This document shows positions 1 through 9,849 of a stretch of DNA of 64,000 bases, piece after piece. Each line of letters starts with the position of its first letter. Position 1 is the stretch's first letter. Position numbers and translations under genes: made by a program. Origin of the DNA: Melanocharis versteri (taxonomy: Eukaryota; Chordata; Aves; Passeriformes; Melanocharitidae); the NCBI GenBank assembly GCA_013397845.1, contig VZTG01007871.1, positions 409,498-473,497 on the forward strand, read 5' to 3'. The notes under the pieces were generated by a model, which made no database searches, was not told the DNA's origin, and saw only the letters and a program-made list of their open reading frames with translations.

Positions 1-352
1 AAAACTTTGCTGGGGAGGGACCGACCCAGCACGGTGAACGGGACTGGACTCACGCTCAGCAACGGCGGTGTCCCGCGGCCGCCCGCCCCTGCGAGCCGCG
101 GGGCTGAGCCAAGCCGAAGCTCAGACTTGCGAGGAAAAAATATTTGCGTTTAATAAAGATGCTCCGTGCGCCGGGGAAGAACAATCCCCGGGACCCAAAC
201 ACGCACCTCCTTCGTGAAATCGCTTTTCTTATTGAAATCACATCAAATCCAGGCAGGCTTCGCTCCTGGACGCTTCTCTTTTTTTATATTTTTTCCTTGC
301 CTTCCAATCTGAGAACCCCAACGCAAAAGGAGGATAAAGAGGGGAACTTTGC

Positions 353-356
<4 letters not shown>

Positions 357-431
<75 letters not shown>

Positions 432-446
432 GGGANAAAAAAAAAA
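357..446. repeat. Homopolymer A/G run with an undetermined base
   Basis: Sixty-seven A residues (357-423) are followed by eleven G (424-434), an A, one N at 436 and ten more A. The N and the abrupt change of homopolymer suggest an unreliable assembly join or basecalling failure and not a natural tract of this exact length. Confidence 0.85.
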
Positions 447-839
447 GGCGAGGGGGTGAAAGAGCCGGCGGAGAGGAGCGGCCGTGTCCCCGATGTGCCT
501 GGGTAATTTTAAATCATGCAAAGCCCCGTAAAGCTGCCGCACGGGACTGGGACGGGAGGAGTCCCCGGCAGGCAGGTGCAGAGAGAGCGGGGACGAGCCC
601 TGCCGGCTTTCGGGACAGAGCAAACCCTCGCATCTTTTTTTTTCTTTTCTCTTTAATGCCCAAATCTGCCAACAAAGGGAGAGAAGAGATAGGATGTAGC
701 TGCAGGGAGGGGACGCAGGGCTCTCTGCACACCCTGTCCCCGGGAAATCTCTGCCTGGCCGCCTTGGGTGAAACGCAACTTTCCAAGATGGAGATTTAAA
801 TAATGGGGAAGAAAAAATGGGAAAGAAAAAAAATCAAAA

Positions 840-1391
840 CAACCAACCTCACATCCAACCACGGCCCGGCGGCCCCGCTCCCCGCGGAGTGCGGTGTGGG
901 GAGAGTCCCGCCGTCGGGCAGAGCCGAGGGAGCCCCGCGGTGTCCCCGGGCCGGCGGGCGCTGCATCGGGGGCCGAGAGGCGGCAGCCCGGGGGTTCCGG
1001 CCGTACTGGGGAGATTTTTCGTTCTTTACGAACCCTGCCAGGTTTGTCCTTGGGGAAAACTGCCCCGAGCGAAGAGCTCCCGCAGCGGGATCCGCACCTC
1101 GGTGCCGGCAGGGCTGCCCCCGGGCCGCGCAGAGCAGCCCTGCCGCGGCCCCTTACCTTGCCTCTCGCCTGTCCTCGTTTTTCTTTCAGTTCTCCGCACA
1201 GTGCATGGGAAGCGCCAGTTCTGCTCCTCGCGGGGCCGCTCCGCCGGCTGGGGAGGGGTCCGGCAGCTGAAGCCTCCCCGCCTGCCCGCGCCGGGAGCGG
1301 CGGCTCTGCCGCGGGCGGAGGGTGCGCGCAGTCCGGCGGAGGGGCTGCTGCGGCGCGCGCTGCTGAAAACTGACAGCAATTTCGAGCTGAG
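840..1391. promoter_or_regulatory. CpG island at the left end
   Basis: The stretch is dense in CpG and GC boxes and contrasts sharply with the AT-rich DNA at 1500-1700. It overlaps the candidate GATA2 first exon on the minus strand. Open frames through it have the Arg/Ala/Gly/Pro composition expected of GC-rich DNA and are not taken as genes. It is most likely a promoter island. Confidence 0.55.
1157..1391 (-). other. Candidate distal non-coding first exon of GATA2
   Basis: On the minus strand a CpG-rich block ends in a strong donor, GGCAAG then GTAAGG (junction 1157/1156). Upstream of it the minus strand is a long purine tract (1392-1498). There is no GATA2 reading frame in the window, but GATA2 is expected to the left of RPN1 in the same orientation. 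Mammalian GATA2 has a distal haematopoietic first exon (1S) upstream of the general one. The spacing of GATA clusters beyond it resembles the known -1.8, -2.8 and -3.9 kb elements. The identity is inferred from synteny, the donor and context. The 5' limit is arbitrary, and the block could be only a CpG island. Confidence 0.3.
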
Positions 1392-1498
1392 CCCTTTTTT
1401 TTCCTCCCTTCTCTCCTTTCCCCCTTCCCTTCCTCCTTCCTCCCTCCCTCTCCTTTCCTCTCTCCCTTCTTTCCCTCCCCTTCTCTCTCTCACTCTCC
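1392..1498. repeat. Polypyrimidine tract (C/T)
   Basis: Almost every base is C or T on the plus strand, in irregular CCTT and CTCT runs. On the minus strand it is a purine tract immediately upstream of the candidate GATA2 exon. Such tracts can adopt non-B structure and are common near promoters. No coding content. Confidence 0.8.
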
Positions 1499-1509
1499 TG
1501 CATTCACGG

Positions 1510-1700
1510 ATGGCACAGCGAGCCACTGTGTATTTATGTACATAATAAGGCAGCTCATCCCCTCCACTTCATTTGCATCATTACAATATCTGTACAAGAA
1601 CATCACATTGTCTGTTGCTTGCACCTTTTGTTACGGTTGCTGTCACAGTCTACGCGACTTGACTTTCATATTTTAAATGAATTGATATTATACCAACAAC
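1510..1700. promoter_or_regulatory. AT-rich conserved-looking element with POU octamer
   Basis: The block has a perfect octamer ATTTGCAT at 1571-1578 and a 12-bp palindrome TTATGTACATAA at 1534-1545. It is flanked on both sides by CpG-rich DNA. Low CpG, intact motifs and position just upstream of the candidate GATA2 exon suggest a conserved regulatory element. Conservation cannot be tested here. Confidence 0.35.
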
Positions 1701-2139
1701 ACGCACTCAACATCCCAGGCGCTGGGAAACCGGGCTCCGGCGTGGCGCGGCGGAAGCCGCAGCCCCAGCCTCTCCCGAGCCTTTTGCTTCTACCTCGGAT
1801 CCCAAGGAAGGTGGGCTGGGGGAACCCGCTTCGTAGGATCAATTATTCCTATAAATTACTCCTATTCGTATGAATTTTCTTTCCCTCTCTAGCGAAGGGA
1901 ATGCTTTGGGGGTCTTGGATTTTTTTTTCCTTTGACCAGCCTGGCTTTTATATGACTTCGTGTTTCTTCTCACACCTCTCCCTTCCAAATTCAGCCTTTC
2001 GGGCTATGCACCTGAACGTAAGTGAGTCAGCGGAGAAGCTGGAAGAGGCACAAGCAGATATTACTCGACGAGTCGTTGTTATAGCTAGGAAAGAGAGGGT
2101 AAAATACGTATTTCGTAGAGCACTAAGAAATCCAGCCAG

Positions 2140-2480
2140 AATGAGTGTTTTTGGAAATGTTTGCGCGCCCCAGCCCTGGCTTGGCAGTCCTCACCTGCCG
2201 AGTATTTTCCTGCCGGTGCGCGTGTGTACGGGGCTGGGGGCTTCCCTCGCCAAGCGTCCGCTGCCTGGATGGGTCGACGGGCGCCGGGGCCGCGGGGGCC
2301 GCGTTGAGGCGGCTCGAGGGGCGCGGCGCGATTCTCCAGAGGGGAGGACAGGCGGGACCCTCGCCCGAGGCTGCAGGAAAACCTTATTAATGCGGAAACA
2401 AAGGCCGGACCGTCCGGTGGGAGCCCTGCGGGAGGTGGGGGAACGAAATAAGGTTCGGGAAGGGAAGGAGAAAAGTTTCG
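2140..2480. promoter_or_regulatory. CpG-rich block
   Basis: A second CpG-dense stretch, containing runs such as CGGGGGCCGCG. No reading frame in it looks like a protein. It may be a shore of the GATA2 island cluster. Confidence 0.4.
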
Positions 2481-2559
2481 CGGGAGAGGAATTATCATCA
2501 TAATGGAGGTAAAAATGTGAGCAGGGAAAAGGCGGGGGGGATCCTATTCTGCTGGCATT

Positions 2560-2670
2560 TTCTGCCTGTCTTTGTGATATGGTTCGGGGGGAAAAGGGTC
2601 CTTGATATGCGGCAGATAATTCTTATCAGCCCCACGCAGCCCATTTCCAAAGTAAGTGTTTTAATTACTC
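2560..2670. promoter_or_regulatory. Inverted GATA-motif pair
   Basis: AGATAA at 2614-2619 and TTATCA at 2623-2628 face each other with a 3-bp gap, in a stretch of moderate GC with few simple repeats. It lies about 1.2 kb upstream of the candidate minus-strand GATA2 first exon. GATA2 is known to be controlled by GATA factors bound at upstream elements in the GATA switch; this is a candidate for one of them. Assignment to a named mammalian element is inference. Confidence 0.45.
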
Positions 2671-2779
2671 CTCCTGTATTACCTTTCATCCTCTGAGAGA
2701 AGACACATCACTAGATTTATGCAGGGGAAAAATACAAAATAATGTGGTATTAAAATAGATACATATATATATCCCCTCT

Positions 2780-3130
2780 TTTTCCCCTTGTCCCCAGGAA
2801 GAGGGAGACAGTGTCGGCAGCCGCGTCCTGGGATCCCTCTGCACGGAACGACTCCAGAACGAGGAACTGTCGCTGAGGAGGAAAAACTACGGGAAAAGTG
2901 GGGTTTGAAGGCGGCAGATTTTTCCCCAAGCGGGGACAGACGGGGGTGCGCGAGCCGGGTGCTCAGGTGGCTGAGACCGGAGCGCTGCCCACCCGAGGCT
3001 CACAGCGCTGTGCCTGCTCTCCAGCCGCGCTGTCCCGGGACAGCCGGGGTCACCCCTCCACGTGCCACCAGAGACGCTGGGGGTCAGAGGGGCAGGGAGT
3101 CAGGATTTTCCCCTCATGCCCGCTGGAAGA
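2780..3130. promoter_or_regulatory. CpG-rich block
   Basis: A GC- and CpG-rich stretch between the inverted GATA pair and the CAA microsatellite. Open frames through it show no recognisable protein. Probably part of the CpG-island cluster upstream of GATA2. Confidence 0.3.
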
Positions 3131-3359
3131 GAAGGATGTTTTTCTTTCCTGTTAAGCTTTCATACTAAAGATGTCATCTGAAAGTCTAGGAGGAAGGGGG
3201 CACCGTGCTCTGCTCTCTTCCACGGTAACAACCATATTCTGCATATTGAAAAAATATGATAGACAGTGGGGAAAGCTTTCTTCCCCCACGAAAACAAAAA
3301 AAATAAAAGAAAAAGAAAAAGAAATAAATAAGAAAACCCCAACCTTTTCAATATTGATT

Positions 3360-3360
3360 C

Positions 3361-3398
<38 letters not shown>
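3360..3398 (+). repeat. (CAA)n microsatellite, 13 units
   Basis: Thirteen perfect CAA units are preceded by an A-rich stretch (about 3290-3340) and followed by A/G-rich sequence to about 3440. A simple sequence repeat with no coding role. Confidence 0.95.
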
Positions 3399-3539
3399 AG
3401 AAAAAAGAAAAAAAAGAGGGAGAGAATTTAAAAAGAGAAGAAGCAGCACCAGCAGCAAGGAGAATATAGGCTCAGCAGCTCTCCAGGTTAGCTTCCTTAT
3501 TATTACTATCCAGGGGTAATTTTTCATCTCTGCTAGCTA

Positions 3540-3800
3540 ATCTTTGTTCCTTGTGAAGATAATGAATAGCCCAATCCTTATCTCCTGGGCTCCTGGAGGC
3601 TGCTGGAGAATGGGGTTGAACAGGGTTGAAAATTGGTTCCAAAGTGCTGCTGAATAAATGGTGTTCCTTATCTCTTGCTTCCAGATTATCGGAACCCTTT
3701 CAAAACTCACACAACAAATACAGCCACCGCATCTAATGCATCATTTACCAGAGCAGATCTCCGCCTTTGATCGGCAGATAGGAAAAATCTATGTATTCCT
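3540..3800. promoter_or_regulatory. GATA-motif cluster upstream of GATA2 (5 sites)
   Basis: Five GATA sites lie in about 225 bp: AGATAA 3557-3562, TTATCT 3578-3583, TTATCT 3668-3673, TTATCG 3686-3691 (a weaker variant) and AGATAG 3776-3781. The flanking sequence is low in CpG and free of simple repeats, as in conserved non-coding elements. It lies about 2.2-2.4 kb upstream of the candidate GATA2 exon. It is a candidate autoregulatory or GATA-switch element. Confidence 0.45.
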
Positions 3801-4579
3801 TGCTTTACTTAGTATGCATGGATGCGGGGCTACTGTGCACGAGGGGTGCCCCCAGCCGGGCCTGGGACACCCCCGAGGCTCTTCGCACACGCGGATCTTT
3901 GATGTGGATTCCGTGGTGTGACGAGAGGGTCCCCTGCCGATCGCCAATCCCCGATCCAGGGGAGGAGGGTGCGACAACAGCTCACCACGCAGGGTGCTGA
4001 CACACAGCATGCTTGAAAATTTGGGGCTGCTCTGATGAGGTGCTGGTGGATTTGCAGGGAAGAGAGAAGAGTTGTGAACATCATCCTGGGCATCCCAGGC
4101 ACCTGCTCGCACTCACACTCACTCCTGCACCCATAGCCACCTTCACCTACATCCATGGGCAGTCACTGCTCCAGGAGTGATGAAGCACGCGGCAGCGCCT
4201 CTGTCCCCACCCAGAAAGCCACATCTAGGCTCAGCTGTGTCCCAGTCCTGCCCCAGCCCTCAGCAGTCTCAGGGTCTAGCTGGGTCAATCTAGTAAAAAC
4301 TCCCAGTGCCCCCGCCAGCTTGTTCCCTCCAAACCCTGGCGAGGGAGCCCTGTCAGTCCCTCGGGTCCCCCACAGGCTGGGCTGGCTTCCGGCCGTCACT
4401 GTCGGTGCTGGGTCACCCCTCCACATCCCAGCCACAGGCAGAACAGGACACCTCACACAGCCCAAATTTGGGAAGCAATTGGTGATCCTGGGGGACAAAA
4501 ATAAACCTTACAGAAAGTGAGTTCTTTGCTCCTAGAGTAATTGTGAAACCTGTCCCTTCCAGCTCAGGGCAGTATCAGA

Positions 4580-4688
4580 TTTTTCTTCCTTTCTTTCTAT
4601 CTCTCTTTCTCTCTTTCTCTACTTCTCTCTTTATTTCTTGTTTCTTATTCTCTCCTTTTTTTTTTTTTTTCCCTTTTTTTTCCCCTCT
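4580..4688. repeat. Polypyrimidine low-complexity tract
   Basis: A run of T and C with CTTT and CTCT motifs and a few interrupting A, G bases, ending in long T runs. It has no coding content; the frames through it read Ser/Leu/Phe only. Confidence 0.85.
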
Positions 4689-5099
4689 CAAAACCTATCT
4701 ATATAACAGTAAATGCCTCCCGGTCTGGGTGTGCGGCCCCCAGCTCCAGAACAGGAGATCCCCCAACCCAAAACCAGGGACAGATGTCTGTTCAGCTCTC
4801 ACCCAACCCTTATTTCTCTGGCATTACCTGAGCTTGTGCCCAGGAACCAGACAAGGAAACATTTTATTCTGCACCACTGCAGCACATCATGTATCACTAG
4901 CACTGCCCTGGCCTCCCAGCCCAGGGGGACAGCAAGGTTCTGGGCTGGGGACAGGACACCCACAGTCTCCTGGTCCCCTCTGCCTGTCCAGCAAAGCTCA
5001 TCTCGTCCCTGCCTGGAAAGAGAGATAAACTTTCATGGGATGTTGCAGGCAAGCAGCAGCCGCTGTCCGCACTTGAGGATTTTGCAAATGTTCAACTTG

Positions 5100-5660
5100 T
5101 ACTAATTTTTTTATGGCTGTATTCACAGTTGTTCTCTGCAAAAAATGGACCTGTGTTAGTTTATTAATAACCTAAACATTACGTATTAAAGACCTATGAG
5201 TGACACAAGATGACAAAAAGCCGTATTTTTCCAATATACACAAGCACACATTTAATAACCTTCTATTGCATCTCAGCTAGGCCTTCTCTCTGATGGTTCC
5301 CATGGTAACTGAGATAAAAAGCAGCCATTTTCCATATCTCTATGAAAGTCTATTATATTGCGGGATTAGTTCATCTTCTGCTAAGGTCAAACACAAAGTC
5401 GTACAACCTGAAATATTTAGAATCCATGTACATTCATTTTTTTATATACCCTTTCATTTTCCACAAAAGTCTGAGCTCCTCTGAGGTTTTATTGCCCAGA
5501 AAATGCTAAGCAAAGCAATAAAAAAATAATGATTAGCAGCTGATGAAAAGTTTAATTGTTGAAGTTTTTTCCCCTCTTTTTTTTTCATTTAAAATTTGCC
5601 CCACTATTGTTGGGCAGATAGTGCCTTCCCCATTTATCTCTATCAGCAGCCGTGATTGCA
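5100..5660. promoter_or_regulatory. AT-rich candidate conserved element with GATA sites
   Basis: A long stretch of high AT content with almost no CpG and no obvious repeat. GATA motifs are AGATAA 5312-5317, AGATAG 5616-5621, TTATCT 5634-5639 and CTATCA 5640-5645. The texture, with POU- and homeobox-like TTAATAA and TAATGATTAG words, resembles deeply conserved developmental enhancers. It lies 3.9-4.3 kb upstream of the candidate GATA2 exon. Confidence 0.4.
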
Positions 5661-5930
5661 GCCGATATCGGCCGCCTAATTGGGCTGGGAGCGATTCGCG
5701 GGCGGACGGCGGCACCTTCTGGCAGCGGCGGGCGAGATGTGGCGGAGTCGGGTCAGCCGGGTGTGCAAGTGCCACCCCTGCTCAGCATTCCCCGGCCGCG
5801 GACCGACGAGGAGCGAGGCAGGAGCTGGGCTCGTCCGGGGGTCCGGGCGGTCGCCACGGGGGTACCCCAGGGGCGCGCCCCGGGACGGCACCGCTCAAGT
5901 CTGCGCCGGATCGTAACAATTAATATAATC
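5655..5930. promoter_or_regulatory. CpG island adjoining GATA element
   Basis: GC- and CpG-rich block that starts abruptly after the AT-rich element, opening with a 12-bp palindrome GCCGATATCGGC at 5661-5672. The frames through it are Arg/Gly/Ala-rich and unconvincing. It may be a promoter for an unannotated non-coding transcript or the outer edge of the GATA2 domain. Confidence 0.4.
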
Positions 5931-5999
5931 CCGCTGCGGGCCTGAACACTCAAGAGTCTGCATCTGCTTCTTTCCACGGTGATTAAACATTGTTATTTA

Positions 6000-8900
6000 G
6001 TAGTGCAGGTTCCCAAAGCCTTTCACCTGCAAGTTTTAGCTATTGCACGGTTGCAGAGGGAAAAAAAAAAGTGTTACACACATCTGAGTGGCTCCCGCAA
6101 GCCCTGATCTCCTTGTGGGAAAGCAAAGTCACTTTTCTTTTTTTATGAAAGAGCTGGGAACGTAATTCAACTGGATCTTGGTGACACCTCTAAACACAAT
6201 AAAATAAAACCTGGGCAGCCTTCAGACAGTTTGAATGGTGACAAACACGTTATCACTCATGCCGTGAAGAACTACAGCTCACTCTTTTTCCAAGGTCACT
6301 GCTGAAAACCTGGAAAATCAGGGGAGAGAATATGTGCACGTGGCCATTCACACTTGTGTCTTTGTTCACAGATATATGCAGCAACGTGACATTTATTCCA
6401 GCCCCCTTTAATGTGGAAAAATAGACACACTGGAAATATGTGGAAATTGGGAGAAGCTCGAGAGTTGTAAAAGGACAGAAGAAATTTTTTTCCTTCTTTT
6501 CCCCATCCCTCCATCCCCAGGAGGCCCCACAGAGGTTTCCCAGTGACCTCAGCCATGCTGTTGGAGCAGATATGGGGGGCCAGGTGGGGGGTTTAGCAGG
6601 GATGGTGTATACCAGTCTATCCCTGGAGATGATCTGCACCTGCTGCAGAGAGGTAGAATGGGACTGGAAGATAGGAGCTGGCATGGGCAAAGCCAAATCC
6701 CAACCTGACCCTCTGTTCCCCCCCTGCCTTAGCTTCCCCTAGCCTGGGTGAGGGTGCAGAGGTGTTGTCAGAGGTTGGCACGCGCCCAAGGGTGTTTACA
6801 ATAAGCTGCTTGCAGGTAAGTGTTGCACAGCAGTGGCCAGAGCCATGCCCACCTCCCAAAAACAGGGACCAGCCCCTGCTGTCAGCAGCACACCTGGGAG
6901 GGTGATGCCAAGGTGGCTTCCCCAGCTGGGGACCCACTAACCCGGGGTACCTGTGCACCCATAAGAACCCACATCTACACCTTCTCTTCCCATTCCTTTG
7001 CTCTCTGCTGCCTTCTGCTCTTTGGGGGGAGGGCAGATGGATGCATTCTTAGGGCTAATACAAACCTACATATTTTTAAACTTTGGCTCCTGGGATTTGG
7101 ATATTTGGTGGTTTGGTTTTTTTTTAAGGTAGATGTATTTTTAGTCTTAAGGTTTGGACTAAAAAAGGAAGGCTGAAAATATGTCCTGAGCTGACTATCT
7201 GAAGGACGAGTTTAGAGCATCACCAAACAGAGGCGTGTTTCTTTTTAAGTCTTGTGGTTTCTTCTCTTCCCTACTTCATCCTTGCCATCCTGGTCAGCAG
7301 CTGTTGTGGTGGTTGCCACATGAGGTCTGTAGTCTTGAGAAAGCCTTTAGAAATCTGGGAGTAATTGTGTCCTTCAGTTAAAAAAACACATTCCCTTGCC
7401 TACAGTGTTAGCACCCTCTTCTTGGGGTAGTGGTGTTGGTCTTTTCTCACAGCTCTGGCTCTCTTGTGATATCTGCTGCTGTGACAAATAGGGGCTGAGC
7501 TGCCCCAGTGCTAGTAGTGTGGGTGTTATGGAGAGACTGTGACAGAGTTCACTGTGAGCATTCCTGTCCTCCAGCAAGTAGGGATGTTTGTGTGCTGGTG
7601 TCCACCGGGGCTGGTGGAAACTGGAACTGTGCTGGGTACCATGCTGAGTGCTGTTCAAAAACTCAGCAAAAATGGGGAAAACAAACAAGTCTCCTTTGGG
7701 CTGCAAATATTTAGATTATTTCCAATGGCCAGTTAGTGCTGGGGGGAGCCTGGAGGATGTGGGGCTGCTGGCTTTTTCCAGGAGCAGGGTGGCTGTTCAT
7801 GCTGGGAGAAAGGGGCTCCTTCCAGCCCCAGGGGCTTGGGAGGCTGGCAGTGCCACCAAAGGGCTGCTCTCTGCTCCCCTCCCTGGTGGAGCCAAATGCC
7901 ATGCGGTTCATTCAGGGCCATGGTGAAATGCCTCAGTTTGGCCCCTGGTTGTTTTTCTGTCTCTCAATGACATCTGATGCATTGCTGTGAGTTCCCAGAA
8001 AGAGGCCCTGATGGAGGATGTCAGGGTAGGAAGAAAGGATCTGACCTTGCTATTAAAAGGCAACAGAAATGGAAATGTTTCAGGCTGTTTCTAGCAGACA
8101 TGTCTGGGAAGAAAATCTTGCTCTGTTCCATCAGGTCCTTGTGGGCAGCTTTTCTCTGCTAATTGTTCACTTGATACTACACTGGAGATGCTTAATTTAT
8201 CCTTGTCTCCATTGCTATGCCTGAAAAGATCTTGTGGAGTTTGAGAGGGATCCAAGTCCTACTAACCCCTCATGACTTTGTACATTTTTGGTCTTATAGT
8301 GACACCAACAGCCCTGATGCTCTTGGATCAAAGATGCTGGTCTCGAATGGGAAGAGTTCGGGCCCCGATCCTACTTTGAGTCCTAAGCAATTCTGTTGAA
8401 TCCAGTTCAGCAACCCCAGCAACATCTCTTTAAAGAGGGCATTTCTTGCAAATCTCTGATCCCTGCTCTGAGCAGGGTCCTATGGAGGAAGGAAATCTTG
8501 CCATTGTATGGCTGTACCTCGTGAAGTGGGAGAAGTCAAGTAATTATTGAGATCAGCAAGAATAAGCTTTGCTTACAGTTTGAGATGAATGAATGTTTAA
8601 ACCCTCTTGGCTTTTGGCTGAAATCAAATGTGGCATCAGTGTAACATCTGTATCCATTATCTGGCGAGTAGAAGACTAACCTTTCTTGATGCAAAGCGTG
8701 AACTTGATTTAAAAGGGATTTCCTTCAGTTTTGTTCCACTGTGCTGAGTGATCCTGCTGGGTGATACTGTGAGGAGCAGGGGCTGCTCTGCCTGCCTGGA
8801 AGGGAATGGGAGGAGGGAGGACAGTGTAATAGGCTGTGCTGGATATTTGGAGAATGATGAGAGCAGCACATGTGAAATGTGCCTGGGGGTCGACCTGTGT

Positions 8901-9700
8901 GCTAGAGGACAGCGTGGGTGTGGTGAGAGCATAGTGACAACAGGCAGCCATTGGGATAGAGACGTACAGGTAGTCCCTGCTGGTCACAGAGCCATCGTCT
9001 CCCTGCTTCAATGTCCTCTGAGCTGCATGTGACAACCTATCTCCAAAAAACCGAACAGTACCCCAGCAGCAAAGGCATAAATCATCCCAGGTGCCACCTA
9101 CCCATGCCCTAGTGCATGGTGCAGAACGCTCTGGCTTTGCCTGGGAAGTGCAGGGCCCAGAGTGAGCTGACAGCCAGCACTTGCCCAGAGTGTGGGTAGT
9201 GCAGGGGGCTTGGTAGCACTCACCAGAGCCAAGGATTTAAATGAGTAAGGCCAGGAGAACAGGCAGCTGCTCTTGACTTTAGCCACAGTGCTTCCATTGC
9301 TCAGACCAATGTTTTCCAGCCACTGCCTGTGGACATGCCAGTGGTGCTGCCAACAGCTATCCCACCAGGACCATAGCAGTGGGAAGCATCAATGAAGCAG
9401 CTTCCAGAAGCCATGGGCACAGAGCAGGGACAGCCAAAGGCTTTCAGAGCTCTGCCTTCAAATGCTTTTTGATGATGAAAGTGGCTTTCGTGAAATATCA
9501 TCATGAGCTCTGTGGTGCTGAGCATCGGTGGGCACTGTCTGGGCTAGTGGCCTGTGCTGCTGTGGCAGTGGCCAAAGCTGGGCAGTGAGGTCAGTGTGCC
9601 CAGTGCGGGAGCTCAGGGGTGGACTTTCCAGTGGGGTTTCTCCATCTTCAGTGTATTTAATCTGTACTGGGGTGAAAGCATCAGCTTCACCACTGTTTTT
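6000..9700. other. Intergenic, no gene recognised
   Basis: Mixed-composition DNA with short A or T runs. I see no splice-consistent exons, no recognisable protein and no mobile element. Open frames here are under 150 codons and overlap one another on both strands. Confidence 0.5.
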
Positions 9701-9727
9701 ACTAGGCATGTTGGTCTTGGTCTGTTT

Positions 9728-9830
9728 TTACTGTCCTTAACAGTGACAAATCCCTGAGCAGAAGAGTACCTAATGACTTTGTTTTCCACTCGACAGAGAG
9801 GGGAGATGGCATTTAAGAGACCCCAGGAGC
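9728..9830. repeat. Copy 1 of a duplicated 103-bp segment
   Basis: This segment aligns without gaps to 12447-12549 in the same orientation, with 8 mismatches (92 percent identity). It begins with an imperfect hairpin (ACTGT ccttA ACAGT). The minus strand is open in both copies but the differences change several residues. No recognised repeat family; it may be a local duplication or a dispersed element. Confidence 0.85.
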
Positions 9831-9849
9831 CTTTCACCACCTCAGGGGC

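Noticed and set aside
1..54. Minus-strand donor-like GAGC/GTGAGT at the left edge as the GATA2 general first exon
   Set aside because: Weak exon-side match to the donor consensus and no downstream exon in view to confirm it.
144..506. Plus-strand frame with a long poly-lysine run
   Set aside because: It is a translation of the homopolymer A run containing an undetermined base.
817..1545. Plus-strand frame of 242 codons in the CpG island
   Set aside because: Composition (Arg, Pro, Gly, then Ser/Leu/Pro over the pyrimidine tract) follows base composition; no conserved domain.
1..6000. GATA2 coding exons and the +9.5-type E-box/GATA composite
   Set aside because: No frame matches GATA2, and no CANNTG spaced 7-9 bp from a GATA motif was found by eye; a near match at 3668 has CAGATT instead of CAGATG.
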